DNA of 64,000 nucleotides, taken from positions 124,001 through 188,000 of the forward strand of contig RAYY01000005.1 in the NCBI GenBank assembly GCA_003611875.1, in the 5' to 3' direction. Position numbers and translations under genes: made by a program. Position 1 is the stretch's first letter. Each line of letters begins with the position of its first letter. A model generated the notes under the pieces. It was not told the DNA's origin and did not search any database. It saw nothing but the letters and a program-made list of their open reading frames with translations. Source of the stretch: a bacterium D16-56 (GTDB lineage Bacteria > Bacillota > Clostridia > Lachnospirales > Lachnospiraceae). Positions 15,944 through 26,300 of the stretch are shown piece after piece.

Positions 15944-15968
15944 GGAAGGAAGCTTCTCGCTTCCTTCC
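15944..15968. terminator. Perfect hairpin between convergent genes
   Basis: GGAAGGAAGC (15944-15953), loop TTCTC, GCTTCCTTCC (15959-15968). This is a ten-base perfect stem between the ends of the NERD-like gene (+) and gpmI (-). It lacks a clear U-tract on either side, so terminator is likely from position but not certain. Confidence 0.55.
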
Positions 15969-16034
15969 TGAATACACTGTCTCTTTCTGAAAAGCCTTCT
16001 GAAAACTGTCTGCAGAATACTCCCTTCAGCCAAA

Positions 16035-17579
16035 TCAGGCCCGCACCAGCAAAGATTTACCTGTCATCTCCTTTGGCTGCTCAAGCCCCATCAGCTCAAT
16101 CAGGGTCGGGGCAATATCTGCCAGGCATCCGCCTTCTCTCAGCTTATATTCCGGATCTGCATTTACCAGAATAAAGGGTACCGGATTGGTTGTATGGGCG
16201 GTAAAAGGCTCTCCTGTCTCATAATCAATCAGCTGCTCTGCATTTCCGTGATCTGCACAGATGAACATCACGCCGTCCGTCTCCTTAATGGCGTCTACTG
16301 CCCTTCCCACACATTGATCCACAGCCTCAATCGCCTTGATGGCTGCCGGCTCCACGCCGGTATGGCCCACCATATCCGGATTGGCAAAATTAATGATAAT
16401 CACATCATATTCCTTGGACTTGATGGCCTCTACCAGCTTATCGCACACACCTGGAGCGCTCATCTCCGGCTTTAAGTCATAGGTAGCCACCTCCTTCGGC
16501 GACGGGATCAAAAACCGATCCTCCCCCTCATTAGGCTCCTCAATACCGCCGTTAAAGAAAAAGGTCACATGGGCATATTTTTCCGTCTCCGCAATCCGGG
16601 CCTGCTTCAAATGACGGGCTGCAAGAAATTCTCCAAAGGTATTGGTAATGCTTTCCTTTGCAAAAGCAACCAGCTTATTCCCTATGGTCTCATCATAATC
16701 CGTAAAGCACACATAGGTAGTCTTTACCCTCTCGCCCCGGTCAAATCCTTCAAATACATCATCACAGAACACATGGGTAAGCTCCCTTGCCCGGTCCGGC
16801 CGGAAATTATAGAAAATAATGGAATCCTGGTCTTGAATCGCTGCCACTGGAACCCCGTTCTCCGTAATCACGGTAGGCATCATAAACTCATCGGTCTTTC
16901 CCTCATCATAAGAAGCCTGGATCGCTCCTGTGGCACTGCTGCTCTTTACTCCCTCGCTCTTTGTCAAAGCGTCATAAGCCACCTTCACACGATCCCAGTT
17001 CTTGTCCCGATCCATGGCATAATAACGTCCCGCCACAGTAGCCACCTTGCCTACCCCTAACTCCTTCATCTTTTCTTCCAAAGCAGCTACATAATCTCTC
17101 CCTGATGCAGGCGGGGTGTCTCTTCCGTCTAAGAAGCAATGTACATACACCTTTTCCAATCCGTTTCGTTTTGCCAGCTCCAAGAGTCCGTAAATATGGG
17201 TATTATGGCTGTGTACGCCGCCATCTGATACCAGCCCGTAAAGATGCAGGGCAGAATCATTCTTTTTGCAGTTGTCCACAGCAGCCATAAATGCCTTATT
17301 TTCAAAGAAATCCCCGTCCTGAATGGACTTGGTAATGCGGGTCAGCTCCTGGTACACAATACGCCCGGCGCCCATGTTCAGATGGCCTACCTCCGAGTTG
17401 CCCATCTGTCCCTCCGGAAGTCCGACTGCCATACCGCTTGCCTGCCCTTTTACAAACGGACACTGGCTCATAAGCTGGTCCATCACCGGGGTCCTGCCCT
17501 CGCAGACCGCATTGGCCTCACAGTTATCATTCAAGCCATATCCGTCAAGGATCATCAATACTACTGGTTTCTTGCTCAT
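16035..17579 (-). CDS. gpmI: 2,3-bisphosphoglycerate-independent phosphoglycerate mutase
   Basis: Interconverts 3- and 2-phosphoglycerate in glycolysis, Mn-dependent. The 514 residues match the family. The start MSKKPVVLMILDGYGLND gives the first metal site; GNSEVGHLNMGAGR (about 60-73) contains the catalytic Ser; FLDGRDTPP, NFRPDRARELT and FICADHGNAEQ follow in the expected order. ATG 17579 is chosen because AAGGAG lies at the right distance; the open frame extends 42 codons farther but crosses the promoter. It has its own promoter at 17646-17674. Confidence 0.96.
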   Translation of the reverse strand: MSKKPVVLMILDGYGLNDNCEANAVCEGRTPVMDQLMSQCPFVKGQASGMAVGLPEGQMGNSEVGHLNMGAGRIVYQELTRITKSIQDGDFFENKAFMAAVDNCKKNDSALHLYGLVSDGGVHSHNTHIYGLLELAKRNGLEKVYVHCFLDGRDTPPASGRDYVAALEEKMKELGVGKVATVAGRYYAMDRDKNWDRVKVAYDALTKSEGVKSSSATGAIQASYDEGKTDEFMMPTVITENGVPVAAIQDQDSIIFYNFRPDRARELTHVFCDDVFEGFDRGERVKTTYVCFTDYDETIGNKLVAFAKESITNTFGEFLAARHLKQARIAETEKYAHVTFFFNGGIEEPNEGEDRFLIPSPKEVATYDLKPEMSAPGVCDKLVEAIKSKEYDVIIINFANPDMVGHTGVEPAAIKAIEAVDQCVGRAVDAIKETDGVMFICADHGNAEQLIDYETGEPFTAHTTNPVPFILVNADPEYKLREGGCLADIAPTLIELMGLEQPKEMTGKSLLVRA

Positions 17580-17601
17580 GTGAAATCTCCTTTTATTTAA
17601 C

Positions 17602-17645
17602 GACCGGTTCTGCCGGTCCTTTCCCGTACACGGTTTTTCGTGTAC
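17602..17645 (-). repeat. Two hairpins in the gpmI leader
   Basis: GACCGG-TTCTG-CCGGTC (17602-17618) and GTACACG-N6-CGTGTAC (17626-17645). The second is at the expected transcription start. They lie between the promoter and the ribosome site and may affect mRNA stability or regulation. Confidence 0.5.
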
Positions 17646-17674
17646 ATTGTACTTTATTTTTGCCACTTTTTCAA
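17646..17674 (-). promoter_or_regulatory. Promoter of gpmI
   Basis: Minus strand -35 TTGAAA (17674-17669), 17-base spacer, -10 TACAAT (17651-17646). The start codon is about 60 bases downstream of the predicted start of transcription. Confidence 0.8.
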
Positions 17675-17697
17675 GGTTCTTCCAGAAAGTTTCTCTG

Positions 17698-20388
17698 TTA
17701 TTCATTATTTTTTAATTGCTCTGACACATCTTCATAAAATCCCTGAAGCATGGAAACCCTTCCTCCTGTGTCTAATCTTTTCTGCTCCTCCCGAATCAGC
17801 TGCTCCGTCCGCTTTACATCCTCCCATAAATCCTTGGCAGACATTAACAAACACCCTGCTCCTCTTATGATCATCTGCTCTAAACCGTCTGAGGTCGCCA
17901 CTGCCACATGAGCGTTCTTTCCCATCTGATAGGCAAACCGTTCAATATACTGGTCTGCCGTTTCCGCTTCTTTGGTGTATACCACATGAATATTGTGATA
18001 ATCAGCGGCGCTTCCTGTATTTCCGGCCACCTTATAGGCATCAAACACCACAATCAGCACACACCGGCGGAACGCCTGATAGTTGCACAAAATATCCAGA
18101 AGCTGATATCTGGCTCCGTCAATCGTCTCTCCGGCTAAGGCCCGCAGCCCTTCCCATGCATAAATAATGTTATAGCCGTCTACCAAAAGATACTCCTCTT
18201 TACCCGGAGTCCCTTTCCCCCCATGAACAAAATCCGAATTTTTTCTTTCATCCTGCCCCCATTCCTGACTTTTTTCATATGTCACCTGGCGCGGGCCATC
18301 CATACTCCTTTGTCTTTTCTTTTGTTCTCCATAGGTCCGGATAAAAATCGCTTCCAGCTCTTTTTCCTCTGCTCCAAAGGCCGACTCTCTAGGTGTATTG
18401 GCCCCAATCCTTTTCATGCTCCCTGCATCTTTTTCGTCCTTGTTTTGATCTTCATTCTCCTTTTCTTCTTCATAAGTTCTGTCCAGATGCATATAATCCT
18501 TCACCTGATCCCACGGCACCACAAAGCCGGCTCCATGAGTGCAGAATACGGATCCGGTAGGATTGTCCAGATCTGCTTCCGGATCATAGCCGGCAGCCTC
18601 CACCACCTGCTGTTCATTATGGCATGGCTCATATCCCTTGAGAGTGCAATGAAGCCTTCCCCGTCCTCTTGTATAGCGGATCACCTCCTGCTGGTAGCCC
18701 TGCAGCCCTGCGGCAGGAGCCTGTCCCTTCAGCACCGCTGTATCATGCTCCATCCAAGGCGGCTCAAAGCTTGCCTGCATCCGTTCTAAATCCGACATAG
18801 CCCGGCCCACGGACTCTGCCGGAAGCTCAAGACGAAATGCAAACCAGGGTTCCAAAAGCCGGCATCCTGCCTCCCGCAGCCCCTGACGCACGGCCCGGTA
18901 AGTGGCCTGTCTGAAATCCCCGCCCTCTGTGTGCTTTACATGGGCACGCCCGGAAAGGAGTGTGATCTTCATATCGGTAATATCCGCCCCAATCAGCACT
19001 CCTTTATGAGCCTTTTCCTCCAGATGAGTCAGAATCAAGCGCTGCCAGTTCCGGTCCAGCACATCCTCACTGCAGCAGCTTGTGATCTGCAGCCCGCTTC
19101 CCGGCTCTGCCGGCTCCAAGAGAAGATGCACCTCCGCATAATGACGCAGAGGTTCAAAATGTCCCACCCCCTCCACAGCCCGCAAAATGGTCTCCTTATA
19201 CACCAGGCTTCCCACACCAAATTCTACCTCAGCGCCAAACCGTTCTTTAATCTGGCTTTTTAAAATATCAATCTGAATTTCCCCCATAACCTGAGCATGA
19301 ATTTCCTGCAGGGCTTCATTCCATACAATGTGAAGCAAGGGTTCCTCCTCCTCCAGCTGACCAAGCTTTCGGATCATCCCGGCAGCATCACAGCCCTCCG
19401 GCAGTAAAATCTGATAATTCATCACCGGCTCTAATACCGGCAGCCCGGATTCTTCCTCCGTGCCGATTCCCTGTCCCGGATAAGTGGTCATGGGGCCTGT
19501 AACTGCACAGACCGTTCCTGGTCCTGCTTCATTTACAGTCTCATACCGCTCTCCGGAATAGATTCGAATCTGGTTGATCTTTTCCGCCTCTTTTCCCGGC
19601 AAAAGCTCCTTTACCTTCAGGCAGCCGCCGGTAATCCGCATATGGGTCAGGCGATTGCCCTGATTGTCCCTGGAGATTTTATATACCTTGGCTCCAAAAG
19701 TCTCTTTTGCCTCTGCTGCTCTGAGAAGCTGTCTCAGCCCGGCCAGCAGCTCCTCTACGCCGTCGCCCTTAAGAGCAGAGCCAAAATAACAGGGAAACAC
19801 CTTTCTCTCCTGAATCAGCCTCTGAATCTCCTCCCTCTCAATCCCTCCTGTCTCCAGAAAGGATTCCAAAAGCTGTTCATCGCACATGGCAAGATTTTCC
19901 CACAGCTCCTCCTTATCCGAACTAAAATCCAGACAGCTTCCATCCAAACGCTGCTGCAGCTCTGTCAGTAATGCCGCTTTGTTTGTACCATTCTGATCCA
20001 TCTTATTAATAAATAAAAAACATGGTATCTGATAGCGCTTGAGCAGACGCCACAAGGTATCTGTATGCCCCTGGACTCCGTCTGCCCCGCTGACCACCAG
20101 AATTCCATAATCCAGCACCTGCAAAGTCCGCTCCATCTCCGCACAGAAATCTACATGTCCCGGCGTATCCAGCAAGGACACGGAAAAATCCTCCAGAGGA
20201 AACACTGCCTGCTTAGAAAAAATCGTGATTCCTCTGGCCTTTTCCATTTCATAAGTATCCAGATAGGTATCCTTTGTATCTACCCGTCCCATCTTCCGAA
20301 TCCTTCCGGTCAGGTATAAAATCCGTTCCGACAATGTGGTCTTTCCCGCATCCACATGTGCCAATATGCCAATTACCACTTTTTTCAT
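17698..20388 (-). CDS. TetM/EF-G-like translational GTPase fused to a YacP/Rae1-type NYN nuclease domain
   Basis: Protein of 896 residues. Residues 1-640 are an EF-G/ribosomal-protection GTPase: G1 GILAHVDAGKTT, G2 RGITI, G3 DTPGHVDF, G4 FINKMDQ, then EF-G-like domains II-V. Domain IV (DFRQATYRAVRQGLREAG) and the following LLEPWFAFRLELP resemble TetM/TetW. A charged linker (about 640-728) leads to a YacP-like NYN/PIN domain (about 731-880) with LLVDGYNIIYAWEG, VLIVVFDAYKV, TKEAETADQYIE and VAVATSDGLEQ, keeping the acidic residues of the fold. B. subtilis YacP is Rae1, a ribosome-dependent mRNA endonuclease. The start overlaps the giant gene's stop (ATGA). A ribosome-acting role is likely; tetracycline resistance is not implied. 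Confidence 0.85.
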   Translation of the reverse strand: MKKVVIGILAHVDAGKTTLSERILYLTGRIRKMGRVDTKDTYLDTYEMEKARGITIFSKQAVFPLEDFSVSLLDTPGHVDFCAEMERTLQVLDYGILVVSGADGVQGHTDTLWRLLKRYQIPCFLFINKMDQNGTNKAALLTELQQRLDGSCLDFSSDKEELWENLAMCDEQLLESFLETGGIEREEIQRLIQERKVFPCYFGSALKGDGVEELLAGLRQLLRAAEAKETFGAKVYKISRDNQGNRLTHMRITGGCLKVKELLPGKEAEKINQIRIYSGERYETVNEAGPGTVCAVTGPMTTYPGQGIGTEEESGLPVLEPVMNYQILLPEGCDAAGMIRKLGQLEEEEPLLHIVWNEALQEIHAQVMGEIQIDILKSQIKERFGAEVEFGVGSLVYKETILRAVEGVGHFEPLRHYAEVHLLLEPAEPGSGLQITSCCSEDVLDRNWQRLILTHLEEKAHKGVLIGADITDMKITLLSGRAHVKHTEGGDFRQATYRAVRQGLREAGCRLLEPWFAFRLELPAESVGRAMSDLERMQASFEPPWMEHDTAVLKGQAPAAGLQGYQQEVIRYTRGRGRLHCTLKGYEPCHNEQQVVEAAGYDPEADLDNPTGSVFCTHGAGFVVPWDQVKDYMHLDRTYEEEKENEDQNKDEKDAGSMKRIGANTPRESAFGAEEKELEAIFIRTYGEQKKRQRSMDGPRQVTYEKSQEWGQDERKNSDFVHGGKGTPGKEEYLLVDGYNIIYAWEGLRALAGETIDGARYQLLDILCNYQAFRRCVLIVVFDAYKVAGNTGSAADYHNIHVVYTKEAETADQYIERFAYQMGKNAHVAVATSDGLEQMIIRGAGCLLMSAKDLWEDVKRTEQLIREEQKRLDTGGRVSMLQGFYEDVSEQLKNNE

Positions 20389-23300
20389 CTTGTTTTTTCT
20401 TTCTCTGCACTTTTTTCTTTTTTCCTTCTAATCTTGTCTATTATATCGAAACTTCTGCGTTTTGTCATGAAAATTGCAAAAAAAGCGGTACACATACCGA
20501 AAAAGGATAGGATAACACCAATGCGATACCATTCGGATAAACCTTCGTCCCCTGTCCGGGCCAGGCGGAACGACCTGGGAATTTCATTATCAAAAAATTC
20601 TTTTACCTCCTTTGGAGTCTGGCTTTCATAAAAAGCCGTAATCCTTCCCGGTTCCTGTGGTGCTTCCGGAATCCCAGGATTATCTGGTGCTTTTGGCTTC
20701 TCAGGAGTCCTCCTTTCCTTCCTCTTTCTGTTCTCATAAAGCAGCTTTAGAATTTCTGCTTTTTTCGGCATGGTAAATTCCAGTTTTCCGGCAAGCTGGT
20801 ATCCCTTCGGAGCCTCCTTTTCCCAGAGCTCATACACCTTGCCTGCTGCCAGACTGCCCGTGATTTGATGGCTTTTTGTGTCGGAAACCCATTCCTCTAT
20901 CACCCTCCCTTCCTTATCCCGAATCTGCAGAACCGCCCCTGGGACAGGTTCCTTTGTTTCTGCGTCCAGCTTCAATATTTCTGCCTGGGTCCTTTCGTTT
21001 CTCATGGCCACATGGTCAATCGTCCCATCCAGACTGACCGTAAATCGGATTTCCTCTGCCCAGGCATAACCGTCCGCAGGCCGAATTTCTTCCAAAATAT
21101 AGGTCTCCCCTGCATCCAGAACCCCCACAAGCTCATAGGGCTTTGTCCCTGATACCCAGGAGACAAGTTCTGCCCCTTCTGTTGTTTTGATCCGCAGTTG
21201 ATTGCCGGGGATCTCTGTCTCTCCGGTAATATCAGTCTTGCTGACCGTCACATGGGTCTGCCTGTCTGTCATCCATATCTCATCCAGGCTGCCATCCTTA
21301 CTGACCGTAAAAGCAACATCCTCTGCAAAAGCATAACCGGAAGGAGGCTTTACCTCATGCAGCAGGTACCCGTATCCTGCACACAGCTGCCTGCAAAGCT
21401 CCCTCGGGGCTTCTCCAGACCGGAAGATCAAAGGATCTCCTTCCTGAAAATCCCCATAGCTGCTGACTGCTCTTGCCGGCGTCCTGTCCTCGTTTAATAT
21501 CTGCAGGACTGCCCCCGGAATATACGTTTTCTCCTCCTGCTCTGCCACCTTATGGATCCGGAGCTTTGTATCCTGATCCTTCATGACCACCTGTTGTGTA
21601 ATCCCATCCTCTGACACCGAAAAGGAGATTCTCTCTGCAAATGCATAGCCGTCCCTTGGGCGTATTTCCTCCAGATAATAAACCTCTCCTGGCGTTAATA
21701 CTCCTTTGATCCGGTAAGGTTCTTTTGCAGAAATCCAGGAAGCAAGCTCCTGTCCTTGGCAATCCTTTAAACTCATATGACAGCCCGGCAGCTCCTCCCT
21801 GCCTGTAATATCCAATTTTGAAAAAGAAACCTCTGTCTTTTTATCTGATGCCGCAATGCTGCTGATCTTTGCCTGCTCATCTAAATGAAATAAAAATCTT
21901 CCGCTTTCCCAGACCGTCTGATCCGAATACGTGGTCTGCTCGGTCAGCAGATAGCTTTCTCCCCTTCGGAACACCTCCCGCAGAGAGCTGTCCCACACCT
22001 GCCTGGTAAAAGCTGCACAGGCTCCGGACTCCTCTATCCTGCCTGATATCTTCTGCTCTTTTATCCGATTTCCATCCTCCCTTCGCGTAATTAGATAACG
22101 CACATTTTCATAAAATCCAGGATCTATCACCACAAACTCGTTTCCTGCAAGAGCAATGGAGCCGCCGCTTTGTATAGTTCCGCTTCTGCTTCCTTCATAC
22201 TCATACCGTCCCTTTAATTCTTCTCCGTTTTCTTGAAAAAGGCGAATCTCAAATATGCTCTCCTCCTCCCCGAAAAGCCCCTTTCCGGATCCGGTCAGTT
22301 CATTATAAATTACAAGCTTTTTGCTCTGCAGAAGGGGTATGGTCTTTGCCGCTGCGGCAGAATGGCCCTGATACCGTATTACCCCGGTTCCGTGAACCGA
22401 TAATCCTCCCTTTTCTGCTGCTGCCACATAAGAAACGGTCCGCCGTTCCAAAGGCTCAACATCCTTTTCCTGATAAAAAATTTGATTTCCGCGGATCGTT
22501 CCTCCTCCTGAATCTAAGATTTCCATGGATGAATCCAAATTCACCACAATTTCCATATCCGTTTTGCTCTGGGTCTCATTGATAAAAGCAATGGTTCCCA
22601 TAATAGCCTGACTGGGATCCAATGCGGTCCCTGCCTGCCCGTCACGATTTTTCACAATCATCTGAGGATTTTCCGGCAATCGGTTATTCGGGATTGTCTT
22701 TTCCTGAATCACCTCATTAACAAGAAACGAATCAATCCTGGTTCCATCCTCATGGCTCAAGGTTAAAGATGTTCTCGCAGCCTCCCTTCCTGGTATATAA
22801 CAAGTGTCTTTCTCATCAAAAAGCAAAGCCTCTGTCCTTTTTCCGGTTGTGGACCTGGTTCCATCGTTGTAGCAGGTATACTCTGTAATCGTATAAATTT
22901 CCCCTTCCTTAAATCCATCTTTTTTATACAGAGTATGGCCGTCCCTGGTTCCAATCCAATGTGCTGCCTGACTGCCAGAGGAATCCTCCATTTCATATTC
23001 TACACGGATCGGATAACGTCCCTTCAGCGTCACTCCAAAGATAGAATCCCCGTTCGGATCCTCCTGTTGGATTTCATCCTCATAATCCCTTGCGCTGTGA
23101 ATCGCCACCGTATTTACCTGGCTGCTGATTTTAATAATCCTCCTCCCATCCATGGACATCATAAACAAAACCGGATCCATAAGATGATATCCTTTTGGCG
23201 CCTTCAGCTCCTTCAGCAAATAGCTTCTTCCGGCAACAAGCCCCTGAATCTCATGAGCTCTTTCCTTCTCGGTGATCCAGGTGTCATAAGGCTGCGTTTC

Positions 23301-26300
23301 CTCATAATAAAGACTGCCGTCTTGATTTCTCCCAGCAATTTCATATAGGGCAAATTCAGCCCCTGGCAGAAAGCCTGTCCCATATTCTCCCAAAATTTCA
23401 AAATCCCTTTTGCCGATGGAAACCCGGGTTCGTTTATCTGCTATCAAAATCTGCTTTTTTGCTTCCTCATGAGCCGTATAGGACTGTCCCATATGATCTG
23501 GTTCAAAGCTCCAGGTAAAAATCTGAGTATTCACCTCATAGCCGTCTGGCGGGGCGACCTCCTTGAGCCTGTAAAAATAGGGTGCAATCCTTCCGTCTTC
23601 CTCCGGCTCTCCCACCGGCAGACCACTGATCTGAATGATCTCCTGATGCCCGCTGACCCTTTTTGTAAACACCGGGCTGCGCAGGTCTCTCTGTCTGTAC
23701 GCCGCCAGCTCAAACACGGCTCCTGTCAGGCTCTTTCCGTCAAGATCTGTTTTTCGAATCTCCAGTCTTCCCTCTGCCAGTCGATTCTCCGCCCGGACAA
23801 GCCGGATCTCCCCTTCCTGATGATATTCGATCTGCATTGGCTCAAACGTGGTGTAATAACCCGGACTTTTCCGCTCTGTCAGCCAGTAAATCCCATCCTC
23901 CAGCCTTCTGATCTCATGAGGTTTTAAATCTCCCACACCATATCCCGGCAAAATACGGTCATTGATATAGTCCAAATCTGTATATACCCCGTCACTGCCC
24001 GTAATCCACGCTGCCTCCAGATGCTCCTCATCCATCCTCAGCAGTCCGTCCTTCTCTGCCCGATACAGCTCCAGACAGGCTCCTGCCAGCTCTCCCTTTT
24101 TGTCCTCTGCGGTTTTGGATAGATACAGCCTGCCTTCTGTATTTTCAACGGCATATCGCTGAATGTCCTCTGTATTCGATACCAGGATCAGTCGATTCTC
24201 TGCCTTAGAAAATCCCTCCGGCGCCTTTGTCTCCACCAGCACATACGCCTTTCCCACAGGAAGATAATCGATCCGTCTGACGCCGTCAAGGGTAACATAT
24301 GAACATGCATATTCGTTTATTTCGGAAAGCCTTCGGTAATCAAACTGATACTCAAAGGAATCCCCTTCCCACACAAGTACACGGATTTTCCTTCCGTCCT
24401 CCATTTCCAAAATCAATTCTGCTTCCACAGGATGAAGCCGGTCTAAGCTGCCATTTGGACTGTCCGGGGAATAGGCGGATACACATTTTACCTCATGGTC
24501 CTTATCTCCCTGATTCCACCTCACTATGGTTCCTTCTCGGGCTCCATATTCTCGATACATGGCCTCAAATGCCGGAATCAGGCTGGTGTACTCCTCCAGG
24601 GAAACGGTTTGCCAGGAATCTGCCGGATGTCCGGAATCATATTCCGGCATTCCGTCATAAAAAATCACTTTTCCGTCCGCATCCAGGGCTGCTTCATATA
24701 AGGTAAACCCTGCACCGGCAAGCTGGATTCTTTCATCTTCTTCCACGGTAAATTTCTCTATCTCCACCTTGGTATGGTCATTGCCCATTATGACGACCTG
24801 TACCTGCGGGATACTTTTTATCTCCACCTCCAGCGGCTCCCCGGCCACAAATCCCGGCGGCGTCACAAGCTCCTCTAAAATATAAGCTCCTGCCGGGATT
24901 CCCTCCACATAAATCGGGGTATCTCCTGTAACCCAGTGTGCGGTCAGCTTTTCTACAGAGCCGGTCCGGCTGTCCGTGGACTCGTATACCAAAGGCTCGC
25001 CTGTAGTCTTTTCCAGATAATATCCTCCCGGCTTATCCGGGCTGTATACCTTCCTTGCCTCAAACAGGGCAAGCTCTGCTCCCGGAACAAGATGATGCGT
25101 ATAGCTTCCGCCCCTCTCTGTTGTTTTTCCCAGCTCTGTCTCTGTACCGTCCGACCTTTTCTGCCAAATTCGGATCTCATGGCTGACAGGACTGTCAGTT
25201 TTGGAAATTTCCAGCTTTGTAGTCTTATCTACCATAGAGGTATGCTGCATTTGTGCATCTTCATGGATCACCACCCCTGTGGGCATACCCTTTAAATACC
25301 CTGCCGGACTTTTTAACTCCTCCATAATATAAGTTCCGGCAGGCACCCGCTTTAAAATATCTGCTTGTCCGGCTGTCTCAACGCAATGAAAGGGATCATT
25401 CGGCGTTTTATCGGAGGTAAGCCAGACATTTTCCAAAATATATCCTTCTCCATAACGATGATACAGCTTTTTCTGATTCTGTCTCTCCTTCGTCTCATCA
25501 CCGTCATAAAGCTGCTCATGAGAATGGATATGGTAGGCATTGCTGTTGTATTCCTCTAAATTATCTGAATCCTGATACCTGACAAAATCTCCGTTTCGAT
25601 CATAAAGCTCTGTCCCCTTGTCATAGGTTTCCTGGCTTTTCTGGTAATACACAGGAAGTCCGCAGCTGTCAAGGACAGGATTTAATTCCCCTGAAAATCT
25701 GCCGTTGTTCTCATCCGTCAGTACCTCCCCGTTAAGATTCTGCTTCCAGCGGTTCGTATAAATCGTAAGCTCCTTATGACTTTCCCCGCTGCCCTGGGAT
25801 TTCCAGGTTCCTGAAATGGAGCCGGACTCACTGTGCTCATAAGAGGGACGCTGCTTTTCTGGTATTTCCTGTCCCGAATGGTTCGTCACCTCAAGAACTT
25901 CCCTTTCCTCATATCCATCCTGATTTTCCCCGATCACTGCTGCGCGGCAGGTTGTGATCTTATCTCGTGCAGTCACATTTCCGTACTCATCTCGATGGAC
26001 ACGAACCGGCCACACCATTACCTTGTCCAAATCCCCTTTGGGCATTTTTACATAAGCCATGCCGGTATAAGGGTCCACCAGACTGTCTCTGTTTCCGTCC
26101 CGGTCTAAATGATAGACCAAAGTTCCTTCTCCCACTGTCAAAATCTTATCCAGGGCAGAATACCGAATTTTAGTAAAATCACCTCCCGCCAGCTCCAGAT
26201 AAGGAATCCCGCCTTTAAATGCAAACAGGGAAATCTCTGTATCTGTCCGGTCAAAATTTTCCTTATCCGACTCTATCTGGCTGATGGGAACCATTTTGTG

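Noticed and set aside
17698-20388. Acquired tetracycline-resistance gene (tetM/tetW type)
   Set aside because: Only family-level resemblance; it carries an extra nuclease domain, lacks mobile-element context and has housekeeping neighbours.
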